Below, piece after piece: positions 17,336 to 27,223 of a stretch of DNA of 64,000 bases. The position numbers and the translations under genes were made by a program. The stretch spans positions 186,001 to 250,000 of the forward strand of contig CAKZPV010000004.1 in NCBI GenBank assembly GCA_937139405.1, written 5' to 3'. Within the stretch, counting starts at the first letter, position 1; every line of letters begins with the position of its first letter. This stretch comes from an uncultured Nitrospirota bacterium. GTDB lineage: Bacteria; Nitrospirota; Nitrospiria; Nitrospirales; UBA8639. The notes beneath the pieces were generated by a model that ran no database searches, was not told the origin of the DNA, and saw nothing but the letters and a program-made list of their open reading frames with translations.

Positions 17336-18457
17336 ATGAATTCAGATTCCTTTCAAGCCCCCTCTCCCCGATTGTTTCTTCGGAAGAATTTTCTACAGCT
17401 ATTTCACGCCCTCAAGCAATTGGGCTATCAAATTTTAGGGCCCGTCTTATCTCAGGGCGCCATTCAGTGGAAAACGATCACCGCACCTGAAGATTTGCCA
17501 ATTGGGTGGAACGATCGGCAGGAACCCGGAAGCTATCGCCTAGAGCAAGATTCTCACTCGCGCTTTTTCAATATTATCCATGGTCCAGAATCACTCAAGC
17601 CTCTGACCTTTACTTCACGAGAAACCTTGCTAGTTCTTGATCGTCAAGATCACACATTTTCAGCTAAAGAAATTCAACCTGAGATCAAACCAACCGCCGT
17701 CTTAGGGGTGAGAGCTTGCGACCTGGCCGGCCTCGCTATTCAAGATCGAATTTTCCTGAATGACACCTATCCCGATCCGTACTATGAACAACGACGGGAA
17801 CACTTGCTTTTGGTCGCAGTCAATTGCACCAAAGCTCATCCAGCATGCTTTTGCGCCTCGATGGCAACCGGCCCAAAAGCTCAGTACGGATTCGATTTAT
17901 GTTTAACGGAGGCTGATGAAGATTTTCTGATTGAAGCTGGAAGTAGGAAGGGCCTGCAAGTCTTAGAACAACTCACCTGTTCTTTAGCGTCAGAAGAACG
18001 GATCATCCAGGATAAGGAACGGATCGCCGCATGTGCAGCAAGCCAGACCCGTCGTCTACCTACAGCCAATCTACCGGATGCCTTGTATGAAGCCCACGAT
18101 CATCCGCGGTGGGACCAAGTGGCAGCCCGCTGTTTATCCTGTAGCAACTGTACGATGGTCTGCCCCACTTGCTTTTGCCACGGTGTAGAAGAAACACCTT
18201 CGCTAGACTTTCAACAATCAGAACACACTCGGGTATGGGATTCATGTTTTGCACCCGATCACGGCTACATTCATGGAAAGAATTTCCGCCCCACGACCAA
18301 AGACCGCTATCGCATGTGGTTGACACATAAGCTGGCCTCCTGGATCGATCAATTCGGCACATCGGGATGCGTCGGATGCGGCCGCTGCATCACTTGGTGC
18401 CCCGTGGGCATCGACATAACAGAGGAAGCCCAAGCCCTCTCCCAACCATCTGACTAA
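17336..18457 (+). CDS. hyhB: Group 3b [NiFe] hydrogenase, iron-sulfur beta subunit
   Basis: The 373-residue cytosolic subunit carries electrons between the flavin subunit and the hydrogenase module. Two C-terminal ferredoxin-type clusters are visible: [16 protein letters not shown] near residue 263 and [14 protein letters not shown] near 343. An earlier conserved block, [20 protein letters not shown], lies near residue 125. The order beta, gamma, delta, alpha is the same as in the archaeal sulfhydrogenase I operon (hydBGDA) and related hyhBGSL operons, which define group 3b. It starts 14 bp after the unknown gene, with GGTAAGAGA as a possible ribosome site. The next gene follows after 17 bp. 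Confidence 0.92.
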   Translation: MNSDSFQAPSPRLFLRKNFLQLFHALKQLGYQILGPVLSQGAIQWKTITAPEDLPIGWNDRQEPGSYRLEQDSHSRFFNIIHGPESLKPLTFTSRETLLVLDRQDHTFSAKEIQPEIKPTAVLGVRACDLAGLAIQDRIFLNDTYPDPYYEQRREHLLLVAVNCTKAHPACFCASMATGPKAQYGFDLCLTEADEDFLIEAGSRKGLQVLEQLTCSLASEERIIQDKERIAACAASQTRRLPTANLPDALYEAHDHPRWDQVAARCLSCSNCTMVCPTCFCHGVEETPSLDFQQSEHTRVWDSCFAPDHGYIHGKNFRPTTKDRYRMWLTHKLASWIDQFGTSGCVGCGRCITWCPVGIDITEEAQALSQPSD

Positions 18458-18474
18458 CTGCCCAATTCATTAGG

Positions 18475-19311
18475 ATGACACACAATCCGTACCTTATTCA
18501 TCCGGCAAGGATCCTGGAACGGAAACAGGAATCCACCGATGTTGTCACCTTTCGTCTTCAACTCACTCACTCTGTTCAACAAAACGCGTTTCGTTTCGAG
18601 GCTGGGCAATTCAATATGCTCTATGTCTTTGGTATCGGAGAAGTCGCAATCTCCATTGTGTCGGATCCGGATGAACCAGCGTTTCTGGATCACACCATTA
18701 GGATTGTCGGAAGAGTCACTCAGATCTTAGGCCATATGCAGATCGGCGAAACCGTGGGAGTTCGTGGTCCCTTTGGAATAGGGTGGCCGATGGAGGGAGC
18801 GAAAGGTAAAGATGTTCTCATCGTTACAGGAGGGTTAGGCTGTGCTCCGGTGGTGGGAGCCATTGAGTATATATTCCGGAGACGGGAGGAATATGGTGCC
18901 ATGACCATTCTTCATGGAGTGAAGACCCCGCATGACTTGCTGTATCGCGAGCGCTACGATGGTTGGCGGCATCAACCTAATACTAAAGTTCTACTCACCA
19001 GCGACGAACCTGGTAAGACCTGGCATAACCATGTCGGGGTCGTCACGGAACTTTTTGACGACCTTCAATTGGTACCTGACAATACCCTGGTCATGATGTG
19101 TGGGCCAGAGATCATGATGCGAGTGGCGTGCAATGTGTTGACACATCAAGGTCTGCGCCCTGATGCGATGTATGTGTCTCTCGAACGTCATATGGAATGT
19201 GGTATTGGTTTGTGTGGACATTGTCAGCTTGGGCCATTTTTTCTGTGTAAAGATGGGCCGGTGATGCGATTGGACCGGGTCATTCCCTTTATGGGGAAAG
19301 TCGGGGTGTGA
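18475..19311 (+). CDS. hyhG: Group 3b [NiFe] hydrogenase, FAD/NAD(P)-binding gamma subunit
   Basis: A 278-residue member of the ferredoxin-NADP reductase family that links the hydrogenase to NAD(P)H. The FAD-binding barrel covers about residues 10-100 (GQFNMLYVFGIGEVAISI), the NAD(P) domain about 105-225 (VLIVTGGLGCAPVVGAIEY and MMCGPEIMMR). A C-terminal cysteine cluster, MECGIGLCGHCQLG with a later cysteine in FFLCKDGPV, binds a [2Fe-2S] cluster. The preference for NADPH, usual for group 3b, cannot be proved from sequence alone. It is the second structural subunit in the operon and is followed by a 90-bp gap before hyhS, the longest gap within the structural genes. Confidence 0.92.
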   Translation: MTHNPYLIHPARILERKQESTDVVTFRLQLTHSVQQNAFRFEAGQFNMLYVFGIGEVAISIVSDPDEPAFLDHTIRIVGRVTQILGHMQIGETVGVRGPFGIGWPMEGAKGKDVLIVTGGLGCAPVVGAIEYIFRRREEYGAMTILHGVKTPHDLLYRERYDGWRHQPNTKVLLTSDEPGKTWHNHVGVVTELFDDLQLVPDNTLVMMCGPEIMMRVACNVLTHQGLRPDAMYVSLERHMECGIGLCGHCQLGPFFLCKDGPVMRLDRVIPFMGKVGV

Positions 19312-19401
19312 GACAAACACAATTTCTACCTCCCCCTAAACCCATCCTTACAAAGGAGGGGAATTATAAAGATGTTAGGCAACTAATAAAGATTACGTCT
19401 T

Positions 19402-20232
19402 ATGGTTGAAACACAATTTTCTCCATACAGAAAACAGCCACGAGTGGCGGTGGTCAAGTTTGCTTCCTGCGACGGTTGCCAACTGAGTATCTTGAATTTG
19501 GAAGACGATCTCTTGGCATTGGGAGCGGCCATCGACATCGCGTACTTCCCAGAAGCATCCAGCAATATGCAGGAAGGTCCTTATGATATTGCGTTCGTAG
19601 AAGGCTCGATAACCTGTCCAGAGGATTTACCCCGAATTCTTGAACTGCGCCAACAGACGACAACGCTAATTACGATTGGCGCCTGTGCAACTTCTGGGGG
19701 AATTCAAGCGCTAAGAAATTGGTCTGACATCGAAGCCTTCAAACAAGCCGTATATCCCAACCCTGAGTATATCCAGAGTTTGAGTACGTCGACCGCCATC
19801 TCCGAACATGTCTCTGTGGACTACGAACTCTGGGGTTGTCCGATAGATAAGCGGCAGCTCTTGCGAGTATTAACAGATTTACTACAAGGCGTGAGTCCTC
19901 GCATTCCCACACACAATGTGTGCATAGACTGTAAACGGCAAGGCCATGTCTGTGTCATCGTCTCCCAAGGTCTCCCTTGCCTGGGACCCGTCACGCGCAC
20001 AGGCTGTGGCGCTATTTGTCCGAGCATGGGCCGAGACTGTTATGGATGTTTTGGCCCGGCAGAACATGTTTCGGTACAGCCACCTGGCGTGCCGCCCAAT
20101 ATGACATCTCTTGCCCAACAATTCCATCAGCATTTGCAACTTATCCCCGTCGAGATGGTTCGCCGCTTTCGAGGCATTAACGGATCGGTTCAATCGTTTA
20201 GCAAGGAAAGCGATGCCTGGGAATCCAAATAA
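19402..20232 (+). CDS. hyhS: Group 3b [NiFe] hydrogenase small (delta) subunit
   Basis: A 276-residue small subunit that carries the proximal iron-sulfur cluster. The motif FASCDGCQLSIL near residue 16 gives the first two cluster cysteines, followed by conserved blocks EGSITCPEDL and IGACATSGG near residues 72-98 and several cysteines in CIDCKRQGHVCV and CPSMGRDCYGCFG toward the end. There is no twin-arginine signal, so the enzyme is cytosolic, consistent with group 3b. The gene overlaps the large-subunit gene by 20 bp, which indicates translational coupling of the two catalytic subunits. Confidence 0.93.
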   Translation: MVETQFSPYRKQPRVAVVKFASCDGCQLSILNLEDDLLALGAAIDIAYFPEASSNMQEGPYDIAFVEGSITCPEDLPRILELRQQTTTLITIGACATSGGIQALRNWSDIEAFKQAVYPNPEYIQSLSTSTAISEHVSVDYELWGCPIDKRQLLRVLTDLLQGVSPRIPTHNVCIDCKRQGHVCVIVSQGLPCLGPVTRTGCGAICPSMGRDCYGCFGPAEHVSVQPPGVPPNMTSLAQQFHQHLQLIPVEMVRRFRGINGSVQSFSKESDAWESK

Positions 20233-21517
20233 CACCCGAACCATCAAGATCGACATGATGGCCCGCGTGGAGGGCGAAGGCGCGCTCAACGTGACGGTGA
20301 AGGATGGACAGGTTCAAGATGTCCAACTTCGTATTTTTGAACCGCCCCGCTTTTTTGAAGCCTTCCTCCAAGGCCGCCATGTGAACGAAGTCCCCGATAT
20401 TGTCGCGCGTATTTGCGGAATCTGTCCCGTGGCCTATCAAATGAGCGCCGTACATGCGTTGGAAGCGATTTTCGGAGTAGAGATCCCACCGGCTATTCGC
20501 GATCTTCGTCGATTACTCTATTGCGGGGAATGGATCGAAAGTCACGTCCTGCACATCTACATGCTTCAGGCCCCGGATTTTTTTGGATTCGCCAGCGGGC
20601 TCGACATGGCGCGGGTCCATCCCGATCTTGTGAAGCAAGGGCTACGACTCAAGAAGGCCGGCAATCAGTTAATAAGCTTGTTGGGCGGGCGTTCTGTTCA
20701 TCCCGTTTCGGTTAAGATCGGCGGATTTTCTCAGGTACCTACAAAAAACCAACTCCATGCCCTGACAGACGAGTTACGTTGGGCCAGAGATGCAGCGGTG
20801 AAAACCCTTCAATGGGTGAGCGGCTTTGCATTTGAAGACCCGGAGCAGGACTGTACCTTCTTGTCACTTCGTGGGCCTTCGGAATACCCCATGAATACGG
20901 GCTCGCTCATCACCAATAAGGGCCATCATCTGAATGCCTCAGAATTTGAAGACCACTTCCATGAAGAACAAGTGCCGTACTCCACTGCCCTACATTGTTC
21001 GTTTCAGGGAAAGTCCTATTTGACAGGACCCCTGGCCCGCCTCGCTCTCAACCATGATCAACTCTCCCCTTTGACTAAAGAAATCTTTGCAGAGACGGAA
21101 TTTCCTTTGCCTTTCAAACGTGCGTCTATGGGCATTGTCGCCAGGTCGGTGGAAGTACTCTATGCCCTTGATGAAGCCCTTCGCATCATTGAAGGATACG
21201 AACAACCTGCTTCCCCATCAGTCCCGGTGATCATCAAAGCTGGCACCGGCGTCGCCGCCACCGAAGCACCGCGTGGAGTCTTATATCACCGCTTCTCCGT
21301 CAACGAAGACGGAACCATTCAATTGGCCAAAATCGTCCCGCCCACTTCTCAAAATCAGCGACGAATCGAAGACGATTTGCGAAACATGCTTCCCGGTTTG
21401 TTACATCTTAGCGATGAGGAAACCGCCAGCAAGTGCGAGCGACATATCCGCAGTTATGACCCATGTATCTCTTGTGCCACCCACTTTTTGAAATTCACGA
21501 GGGAAGAGGTTTCCTGA
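20213..21517 (+). CDS. hyhL: Group 3b [NiFe] hydrogenase large (alpha) catalytic subunit
   Basis: The chosen ATG gives 434 residues and is preceded by AAGGAAAG; longer in-frame starts would extend deep into hyhS. The two nickel-binding motifs are present: L1 RICGICPVAYQMSA near residue 63 and L2 DPCISCATHF near residue 422. The L1 form without the histidine found in respiratory enzymes suits group 3. A short tail after L2 (ten or so residues) is the peptide expected to be removed by the maturation protease encoded next. The enzyme should reversibly oxidise H2 with NAD(P)+. Group 3b enzymes are known from comammox Nitrospira, Nitrospina and archaea. Confidence 0.95.
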   Translation: MPGNPNNTRTIKIDMMARVEGEGALNVTVKDGQVQDVQLRIFEPPRFFEAFLQGRHVNEVPDIVARICGICPVAYQMSAVHALEAIFGVEIPPAIRDLRRLLYCGEWIESHVLHIYMLQAPDFFGFASGLDMARVHPDLVKQGLRLKKAGNQLISLLGGRSVHPVSVKIGGFSQVPTKNQLHALTDELRWARDAAVKTLQWVSGFAFEDPEQDCTFLSLRGPSEYPMNTGSLITNKGHHLNASEFEDHFHEEQVPYSTALHCSFQGKSYLTGPLARLALNHDQLSPLTKEIFAETEFPLPFKRASMGIVARSVEVLYALDEALRIIEGYEQPASPSVPVIIKAGTGVAATEAPRGVLYHRFSVNEDGTIQLAKIVPPTSQNQRRIEDDLRNMLPGLLHLSDEETASKCERHIRSYDPCISCATHFLKFTREEVS

Positions 21518-21520
21518 CCG

Positions 21521-22000
21521 ATGGCCACAATGAAAATTATCGGATTGGGGAACCCTTTTATGGGGGATGATGCCGTTGGCGTGTCAGTGGCCCGTCAGCT
21601 TCAGCCATATTCGTCTGTTCACGTTTCCATTTTAGAGGGTGGGTTGTCAGGGCTCAGCTTACTTCATGATATGGAAGAAACAGATACGCTCATTCTCATT
21701 GATGCGGTTCATAGCCACTCCAAAGCCGGAACGATTGTTCGTTTCACCCTCCCACACGATCTTGAGAAAATTGGGGAACTGGCTTGGGGCACATCGGCTT
21801 CTTCTACTCATGCCATTGGTCTGGCAGAAGCGCTCACTCTGGCTTATACGCTGGAAGTCTTACCTGCGCACGTCGTCCTCTTTGGCATCGAGTTGGGCCA
21901 TCTTGAAAAAGGACAGTCCTTATCACCCCCGGTATCCAATGCCATGACGACCCTGGTCAATCGGATTACCGTTGAAGAATTGAGCCTGTACAATGCATGA
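21521..22000 (+). CDS. Hydrogenase maturation endopeptidase (HyaD/HycI family)
   Basis: A 159-residue member of the HyaD/HybD/HycI protease family that removes the C-terminal peptide of the large subunit after nickel insertion. The opening IIGLGNPFMGDDAVGVSVA shows the conserved GNPxxGDDAxG motif, whose aspartate contributes to nickel recognition. LILIDAVHSHSKAGTIVRF near residue 55 holds the second conserved aspartate, and SSTHAIGL near residue 93 holds the conserved histidine. It starts 3 bp after hyhL and overlaps hypA by 8 bp. The match of one protease to one large subunit is the usual arrangement, so it is very probably specific for HyhL. Confidence 0.93.
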   Translation: MATMKIIGLGNPFMGDDAVGVSVARQLQPYSSVHVSILEGGLSGLSLLHDMEETDTLILIDAVHSHSKAGTIVRFTLPHDLEKIGELAWGTSASSTHAIGLAEALTLAYTLEVLPAHVVLFGIELGHLEKGQSLSPPVSNAMTTLVNRITVEELSLYNA

Positions 22001-22355
22001 ACTGCAATTACTGCAACAAGTGGTGAAGCAAGTCGAACAACTGTATCAGACTCGGCCGGGGACCAATCTGTCACTCATTCGACTAGAAATTGATAGCCAC
22101 TCCCATTTGGCCAGTCATACCGCGGAAGAATTACAAACCACATTTCGTTTTGCTGCTCAAGGCACTGCGGTCGTTACCGCAGACTTAGACATTCACTTAC
22201 GGGTTTCGAACGGGACATGCCAATCTTGCAAGGCGGTGTTTGATCGTGCTCCCGAGACCTACGGCTGTCCTCACTGTTTCTCAGGAGATATTGCGTGGGA
22301 AGACTACCCTGAACTGCTCATTAAAGATATTGAATTCGAAGAGAGCGCATCATGA
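21993..22355 (+). CDS. hypA: Hydrogenase nickel chaperone HypA
   Basis: A 120-residue HypA homologue that delivers nickel to the large subunit. The N-terminal MHE motif binds Ni2+ with its histidine. The structural zinc site is formed by two CxxC pairs, CQSCKAVF near residue 74 and GCPHCFSGD near residue 90. Length is typical for the family. It overlaps both neighbours (8 bp with the protease, 4 bp with hypF). HypA usually works with the GTPase HypB, often encoded next to it, but here hypF follows directly and no hypB was found in the window. Confidence 0.93.
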   Translation: MHELQLLQQVVKQVEQLYQTRPGTNLSLIRLEIDSHSHLASHTAEELQTTFRFAAQGTAVVTADLDIHLRVSNGTCQSCKAVFDRAPETYGCPHCFSGDIAWEDYPELLIKDIEFEESAS

Positions 22356-24715
22356 CACCTGCAGTTCAATCACATATTAGATCTGACCAGCAAGAGCGAA
22401 TTCAACTGACGATTCGTGGAACGGTTCAAGGTATTGGCTTCCGACCTTTTGTATTTCGTTTAGCTCAAGACTTATCGCTAGGCGGGTGGATCGCAAATAC
22501 CCCGCAGGGAACGTCGCTTGAATTGGAAGGGCCCCAAAAAAATCTTCACGCTTTCCAAAAACGGATCACGGCTGAACTTCCTCTGACCGGAAACATCCAG
22601 GCCATGACGTCAATCCACATTCCCGTCATTGGCCAACGCTCTTTTTCTATTCGCCCCAGCCAAGGGGAGGATCAGACGCAATCAGTTATTTCGCCAGACC
22701 TCGCAACCTGTGAAGACTGTCTTCAAGACATAAAGAACCCACAGTCACGTCGTTACCGCTATCCATTCACCACTTGTGCCCATTGCGGGCCACGATTCAG
22801 TATTGCGCTTCGCCTGCCGTACGATCGCCTCAACACGACGATGGATCAATTCCCCTTTTGCGATAATTGCCAACGAGAATATGATGATCCTTCTGACCGC
22901 CGGTTTCATGCGGAAACGATCGCCTGTCCCTCATGCGGCCCTCAGGTTGAATTATGGAATCACGAAGGGAACCTCCTGGCCCAACGAGAAGAGGGACTTC
23001 AGGCCGCCTCAGAGATCGTCAGACACGGCGGCATATTGGCCGTGAAAGGGTTGGGAGGATTTCAACTGTGGGTGAAGGCTGAATCATCGGAAGCCGTTCA
23101 ACGCTTACGCCAACGCAAGCTTCGGCCAACCAAACCGTTGGCGGTACTTTTTCATTCCCTGGCATCCCTCGAACACCATTGCTTGCTCTCAACAGAAGAA
23201 ACTGCCCTTTTAACCTCCCCTGCTGCCCCCATCGTGTTAGTAAGAAAACCATCCACATCCACTTTGGCAGGGGACGTTTCACCCAACAATCCCTATGTAG
23301 GGGCAATGCTTCCCCATACCCCGCTCCATCATCTTTTGATGAATGATCTTCTCATGCCAGTTATCGCTACGAGTGGGAACCGTTCGGAAGAGCCTCTCGT
23401 CATTGATGAACAGGAGGCTGTACATCGCCTACAAGGAATCGCTGATGCGCTTCTTGTGCATAATCGCCCCATCGTGAGACCCGTCGATGATTCAGTCGTT
23501 CAAGTCGTCAACGACAAATGCTTGATGCGTCGTCGCGCACGCGGGTATGTACCCACTCCCCTATCAGTGGCACCAGGTCTTGACGCTGAGCACAGGTTGT
23601 CTCCCATCCTGGCTGTTGGCGGCCATCTTAAAAATACGATTGCCGTGACCACTGGCAATCAGATTATCGTCAGTCAACACATCGGAGATCTTTCGACTCC
23701 TCAAGCCTCGACCCAATTTGAACGAACCATTGCCGATATGCTGACCTTGTTTCATTTCACACCTCAAACCATTGCTTGCGACAGTCATCCGGACTATCGC
23801 TCAGCGATATTTGCTCATCAGTTTGGGAAGCAACACAACATTCCTGTCATTCCAATTCAGCATCACCATGCGCATATTGCCGCATGCCGAGCTGAACATG
23901 GGTTACAAGGCCCAGTCCTTGGCGTGGCTTGGGATGGAGCAGGCTTTGGATTAGACGAAACGATGTGGGGCGGAGAGTTTCTTCTGTGTGATGAAGCCGG
24001 CTTCAAACGCCTTGCTCATATGAAGCCGTTCCGCCTTCCGGGTGGAGAGGTATGCATGCGAGAACCACGTCGGGTCGCGCTGGCCTTATTGCATGAGGTG
24101 TTCGGAGAGAAGATGCTTGAATGGGACCTTCAACCACTTCAATCCTTAGGACATCGTATGACTCAATCTTTAGTTGCTTTATTGGACAAAGATGTACATT
24201 GTCCGTTCACGTCCAGTATCGGTCGGCTCTTTGATGGGGTGAGTGCGTTATTGGATCTCTCCCAGGTGGCAAGCTTTGAAGGTGAAGCGGCCATGGCTCT
24301 TGAATTTTTAGCAGAGAGGGAAATGGAGAGACATCATCCTCAACCCTATCGCATTCCCTTAGAACCACAGTCAGAATTGCAAGAGCCCTGGGTGGCCGAT
24401 TGGCGACCATTGATCTCTGCCATCGTCCGGGACATTTTAGAGCAGGAAAGTCCGTCAGCCATTGCATTGAGATTTCATCATGCACTCGCCATGTTGATTG
24501 CTGATGTGGCCGAGCGCATTCCGTGTTCTCAGATCGTCCTCTCCGGTGGCGTCTTTCAAAATGCTCTACTCCTCAAGCTTTCCGAATCCGAGCTCACGAA
24601 ACGCAGATTCGCCGTCTACACTCCACAACTGTTCAACCAAAATGACGGTGGCCTATCATTGGGGCAGGCCCTTTTGACCATGAACCAATTAGCCCAACAA
24701 GATCACCCACAATAA
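22352..24715 (+). CDS. hypF: Carbamoyltransferase HypF
   Basis: HypF makes the cyanide ligands of the NiFe site from carbamoyl phosphate together with HypE. The 787 residues show the full domain order: acylphosphatase-like (about 15-105, GTVQGIGFRPFVFRLA), two zinc fingers (about 120-200, CEDC, CAHC, CDNC and CPSC), YrdC-like (about 215-400, with AVKGLGGFQLWVKA and KLRPTKPLAVL) and a Kae1-like C-terminal domain (about 420-780, with QHHHAHIAACRAEHG and AWDGAGFGLDET). All expected motifs are present and the length is usual. It overlaps hypA by 4 bp and is followed 19 bp later by hypC. Confidence 0.95.
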   Translation: MTPAVQSHIRSDQQERIQLTIRGTVQGIGFRPFVFRLAQDLSLGGWIANTPQGTSLELEGPQKNLHAFQKRITAELPLTGNIQAMTSIHIPVIGQRSFSIRPSQGEDQTQSVISPDLATCEDCLQDIKNPQSRRYRYPFTTCAHCGPRFSIALRLPYDRLNTTMDQFPFCDNCQREYDDPSDRRFHAETIACPSCGPQVELWNHEGNLLAQREEGLQAASEIVRHGGILAVKGLGGFQLWVKAESSEAVQRLRQRKLRPTKPLAVLFHSLASLEHHCLLSTEETALLTSPAAPIVLVRKPSTSTLAGDVSPNNPYVGAMLPHTPLHHLLMNDLLMPVIATSGNRSEEPLVIDEQEAVHRLQGIADALLVHNRPIVRPVDDSVVQVVNDKCLMRRRARGYVPTPLSVAPGLDAEHRLSPILAVGGHLKNTIAVTTGNQIIVSQHIGDLSTPQASTQFERTIADMLTLFHFTPQTIACDSHPDYRSAIFAHQFGKQHNIPVIPIQHHHAHIAACRAEHGLQGPVLGVAWDGAGFGLDETMWGGEFLLCDEAGFKRLAHMKPFRLPGGEVCMREPRRVALALLHEVFGEKMLEWDLQPLQSLGHRMTQSLVALLDKDVHCPFTSSIGRLFDGVSALLDLSQVASFEGEAAMALEFLAEREMERHHPQPYRIPLEPQSELQEPWVADWRPLISAIVRDILEQESPSAIALRFHHALAMLIADVAERIPCSQIVLSGGVFQNALLLKLSESELTKRRFAVYTPQLFNQNDGGLSLGQALLTMNQLAQQDHPQ

Positions 24716-24734
24716 TCGATCTTTTCGCACTACC

Positions 24735-24983
24735 ATGTGTCTTGCTATTCCGGGACAAATTCAACGCATTGAAGAAGATGACCTTCGCACTGGGACGGTT
24801 TCGTTTGCGGGCGTGACAAAAGATGTGTGTTTGGCTTTAGTGCCTGAGGCTGCCGTTGGCGATTACGTGATCGTCCATGTCGGCTTTGCCATCAGCAAAG
24901 TGGACGAGCAGGCTGCCCAAAAATCGTTATTGTTGATTGAACAACTGAGTTCTGCTCAACCCAATGAGGGTACTTCTTCATGA
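24735..24983 (+). CDS. hypC: Hydrogenase assembly chaperone HypC
   Basis: An 82-residue HypC/HupF protein that carries the iron-cyanide group between HypD and the large subunit. It begins MCLAIPGQI, with the essential Cys2 exposed after removal of methionine, and continues with the typical beta-barrel sequence ([33 protein letters not shown]). Length and sequence are usual for the family. It overlaps hypD by 4 bp, so the two partners are probably translated together. The C-terminal tail after residue 65 is polar and variable. No second hypC copy was seen in the window, so this is the presumed partner for HyhL. Confidence 0.94.
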   Translation: MCLAIPGQIQRIEEDDLRTGTVSFAGVTKDVCLALVPEAAVGDYVIVHVGFAISKVDEQAAQKSLLLIEQLSSAQPNEGTSS

Positions 24984-26092
24984 AACACGTGGATGAATTT
25001 CGAGACCCGAAAGCCGTACAAACGCTTTCCATGGAAATCCATCAGATCGCTCGGCACCCCTGGACCATCATGGAAGTGTGCGGCGGACAAACCCATTCCA
25101 TCGTCCGGTATGGGCTGGATCGGCTATTACCCCCCGAGATCACACTGATCCATGGCCCGGGATGTCCGGTCTGTGTCACTCCCATTGAATTGATTGATAC
25201 GGCTTGCGAACTCGCCAAGCTTCCCGACGTCATTTTCTGTTCCTTCGGAGACATGCTGCGCGTCCCAGGAACCCATGAGGACTTACTCAAGATCAAAGCC
25301 AAAGGAGGAGATGTTCGCATCATCTATTCTCCTCTCGATGCCATCGCCATCGCCAAGACCAATCCTTCGCGCCAGGTTGTTATCTTTGCAGTGGGCTTTG
25401 AAACTACGGCACCAGCTCAAGCCATGGCTATTCTTCAGGCACATCGCATGAACCTTGAGAATTTTTTCGTCCTAGTAGCTCATGTATTGGTTCCTCCTGC
25501 CATGGAATCTCTGCTCTCTGCCCCTCAAAATCGTGTACAGGGATTTCTTGCCGCAGGACATGTCTGCACGATTATGGGCTATGACATGTACGAACCCATC
25601 TGCAAAACATACCAGGTGCCTATTGTCGTGACGGGATTTGAACCGGTAGATATTCTGGAAGGGGTGAAGATGGTGGTGCACCAATTGGAGGAAGGGCGTT
25701 CTGTCGTGGAAAATCAATATTCCCGATCAGTCCATCGCGCAGGAAATCTGGAAGCTCAAAAAATTATTGATGAAGTCTTCGAGCCTTCTACTCGGAACTG
25801 GCGAGGAATTGGAAATATCCCCAATAGCGGTTTTCAACTCCGACCGACCTTCGGAAAATTTGACGCCCTCCAACACTTCCAACATCGTATTCACCTGACA
25901 GATGCTGCAACTTCGCCTGCATCCGAATGTCAAAGCGGGAAAATTCTTCAGGGGCTCATGAAACCTTCAGAATGCTCCGCATTTGGAACTCAATGTACCC
26001 CAGACCATCCTCTTGGTGCACCAATGGTATCAAGCGAGGGAGCATGTGCGGCATATTTTCGTTATCGTCACTCAAGCGTGGTCAGGCAATAA
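24980..26092 (+). CDS. hypD: Fe(CN)2CO assembly scaffold HypD
   Basis: A 370-residue HypD with the conserved cysteine motifs: [12 protein letters not shown] near residue 34, [10 protein letters not shown] near 62 and [10 protein letters not shown] near 194. The C-terminal cysteines that hold a [4Fe-4S] cluster appear in [11 protein letters not shown] and EGACAAYF near residues 333-358. It works with HypC to assemble the iron centre with its CN and CO ligands. It overlaps hypC by 4 bp and is followed after 3 bp by hypE, so hypC, hypD and hypE look like one translational unit. Nothing is missing. Confidence 0.95.
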   Translation: MKHVDEFRDPKAVQTLSMEIHQIARHPWTIMEVCGGQTHSIVRYGLDRLLPPEITLIHGPGCPVCVTPIELIDTACELAKLPDVIFCSFGDMLRVPGTHEDLLKIKAKGGDVRIIYSPLDAIAIAKTNPSRQVVIFAVGFETTAPAQAMAILQAHRMNLENFFVLVAHVLVPPAMESLLSAPQNRVQGFLAAGHVCTIMGYDMYEPICKTYQVPIVVTGFEPVDILEGVKMVVHQLEEGRSVVENQYSRSVHRAGNLEAQKIIDEVFEPSTRNWRGIGNIPNSGFQLRPTFGKFDALQHFQHRIHLTDAATSPASECQSGKILQGLMKPSECSAFGTQCTPDHPLGAPMVSSEGACAAYFRYRHSSVVRQ

Positions 26093-26095
26093 TTC

Positions 26096-27163
26096 ATGTC
26101 TCAGAACTCTTTCTTTGAACCTCAATGCCCGTTACCTCTTGCGTCAAATGAAACGATTCGCCTTGCCCATGGCGGCGGTGGACATTTGATGCAACAACTC
26201 ATTCAAGATGTTTTCCTTGAAGCTTTTTCGAATTCATATTTGAACGCGTTACAAGACAGTGCAGTCCTGCCTGCCCAAGATGGTCGCTTGGCCATGACAA
26301 CCGATTCCTATGTCGTCCAACCCCTCTTTTTCCCAGGGGGTGACATTGGCAGCTTGGCGGTTCACGGCACAATCAATGACCTTGCCATGATGGGAGCGAT
26401 CCCCCGTTATCTGAGTGCTGGCTTTATCTTAGAAGAGGGATTACCAATTGCCACCCTCAAACAGGTCGTTTCATCTATGGCGAAAACGGCACAGGACTGC
26501 GGCGTTCACATTGTGTGCGGTGACACGAAAGTCGTGGATCGAGGGAAGGGCGACCAGATTTTCATTAACACCACTGGCGTGGGTGTGATTCCTCGATCAG
26601 TGGATATCGGCCCGCATCGTTTGGCCTCTGGGGATCGGATCATTGTCAGCGGGGACTTGGGCGCACATGGCATGGCAGTGTTAAGCCAGCGCGAAGGATT
26701 GGAATTTTCAGGGGACCTCGTCAGCGATTCCGCACCACTCCACACCGTCATTACTGACTTGCTCAATCACAATCTCGTGATCCATTGTCTTCGAGATTTG
26801 ACCCGCGGTGGGTTGGCCAGTGCCTTAAACGAACTCGCAACAGCTGGACCGTGCACCATGACGATTGAAGAGTCGCGCATACCAGTTAGTAATCCAGTCC
26901 GTGGAGCCTGTGAAATTCTTGGGCTGGATCCGCTCTATGTAGCCAATGAAGGAAGATTTGTGATGTTCCTTCCACCCGCAGACGTAGACGAGGCACTTTC
27001 TATTCTCCATAAACATACCGTCTCACAGGAAGCCGTGGATATTGGAGAAATTGGAGCTGCTGAGTTAACACCGCATCAGTCACTCGTGACCCTTCGGACC
27101 AAGTATGGAACTCACAGGATTCTTGATTTTCTTTCCGGAGAACAACTCCCCAGAATTTGCTAA
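26096..27163 (+). CDS. hypE: Carbamoyl dehydratase HypE
   Basis: A 355-residue HypE of the PurM/AIRS-like ATPase family. It dehydrates the thiocarbamate on its C-terminal cysteine to thiocyanate, the CN donor. The protein ends in PRIC, the canonical tail with the reactive cysteine last. Other features are AHGGGGHLMQQLIQDVF near residue 22, DSYVVQPLFFPGGDIG near residue 69 and LRDLTRGGLASALNE near residue 226. It is the last maturation gene in the operon. A truncated ion-channel gene follows 60 bp later on the same strand, possibly on the same transcript. Confidence 0.95.
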   Translation: MSQNSFFEPQCPLPLASNETIRLAHGGGGHLMQQLIQDVFLEAFSNSYLNALQDSAVLPAQDGRLAMTTDSYVVQPLFFPGGDIGSLAVHGTINDLAMMGAIPRYLSAGFILEEGLPIATLKQVVSSMAKTAQDCGVHIVCGDTKVVDRGKGDQIFINTTGVGVIPRSVDIGPHRLASGDRIIVSGDLGAHGMAVLSQREGLEFSGDLVSDSAPLHTVITDLLNHNLVIHCLRDLTRGGLASALNELATAGPCTMTIEESRIPVSNPVRGACEILGLDPLYVANEGRFVMFLPPADVDEALSILHKHTVSQEAVDIGEIGAAELTPHQSLVTLRTKYGTHRILDFLSGEQLPRIC

Positions 27164-27223
27164 TTATTCCGTAAAGTTTTCTATCACTAGATAAAGTACT
27201 CCTTCCGAAACCTCACGACGACT

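Noticed and set aside
19312-19401. Terminator or promoter between hyhG and hyhS
   Set aside because: A CCTCC/GGAGG pairing is only 5 bp with a long loop and no T-run; the gap does not show a convincing break in the operon.
17336-21517. Assignment of the hydrogenase as a group 3d (HoxHY) bidirectional enzyme
   Set aside because: There are no HoxEFU-type subunits; the beta-gamma-delta-alpha order and the FNR-like gamma subunit indicate group 3b.
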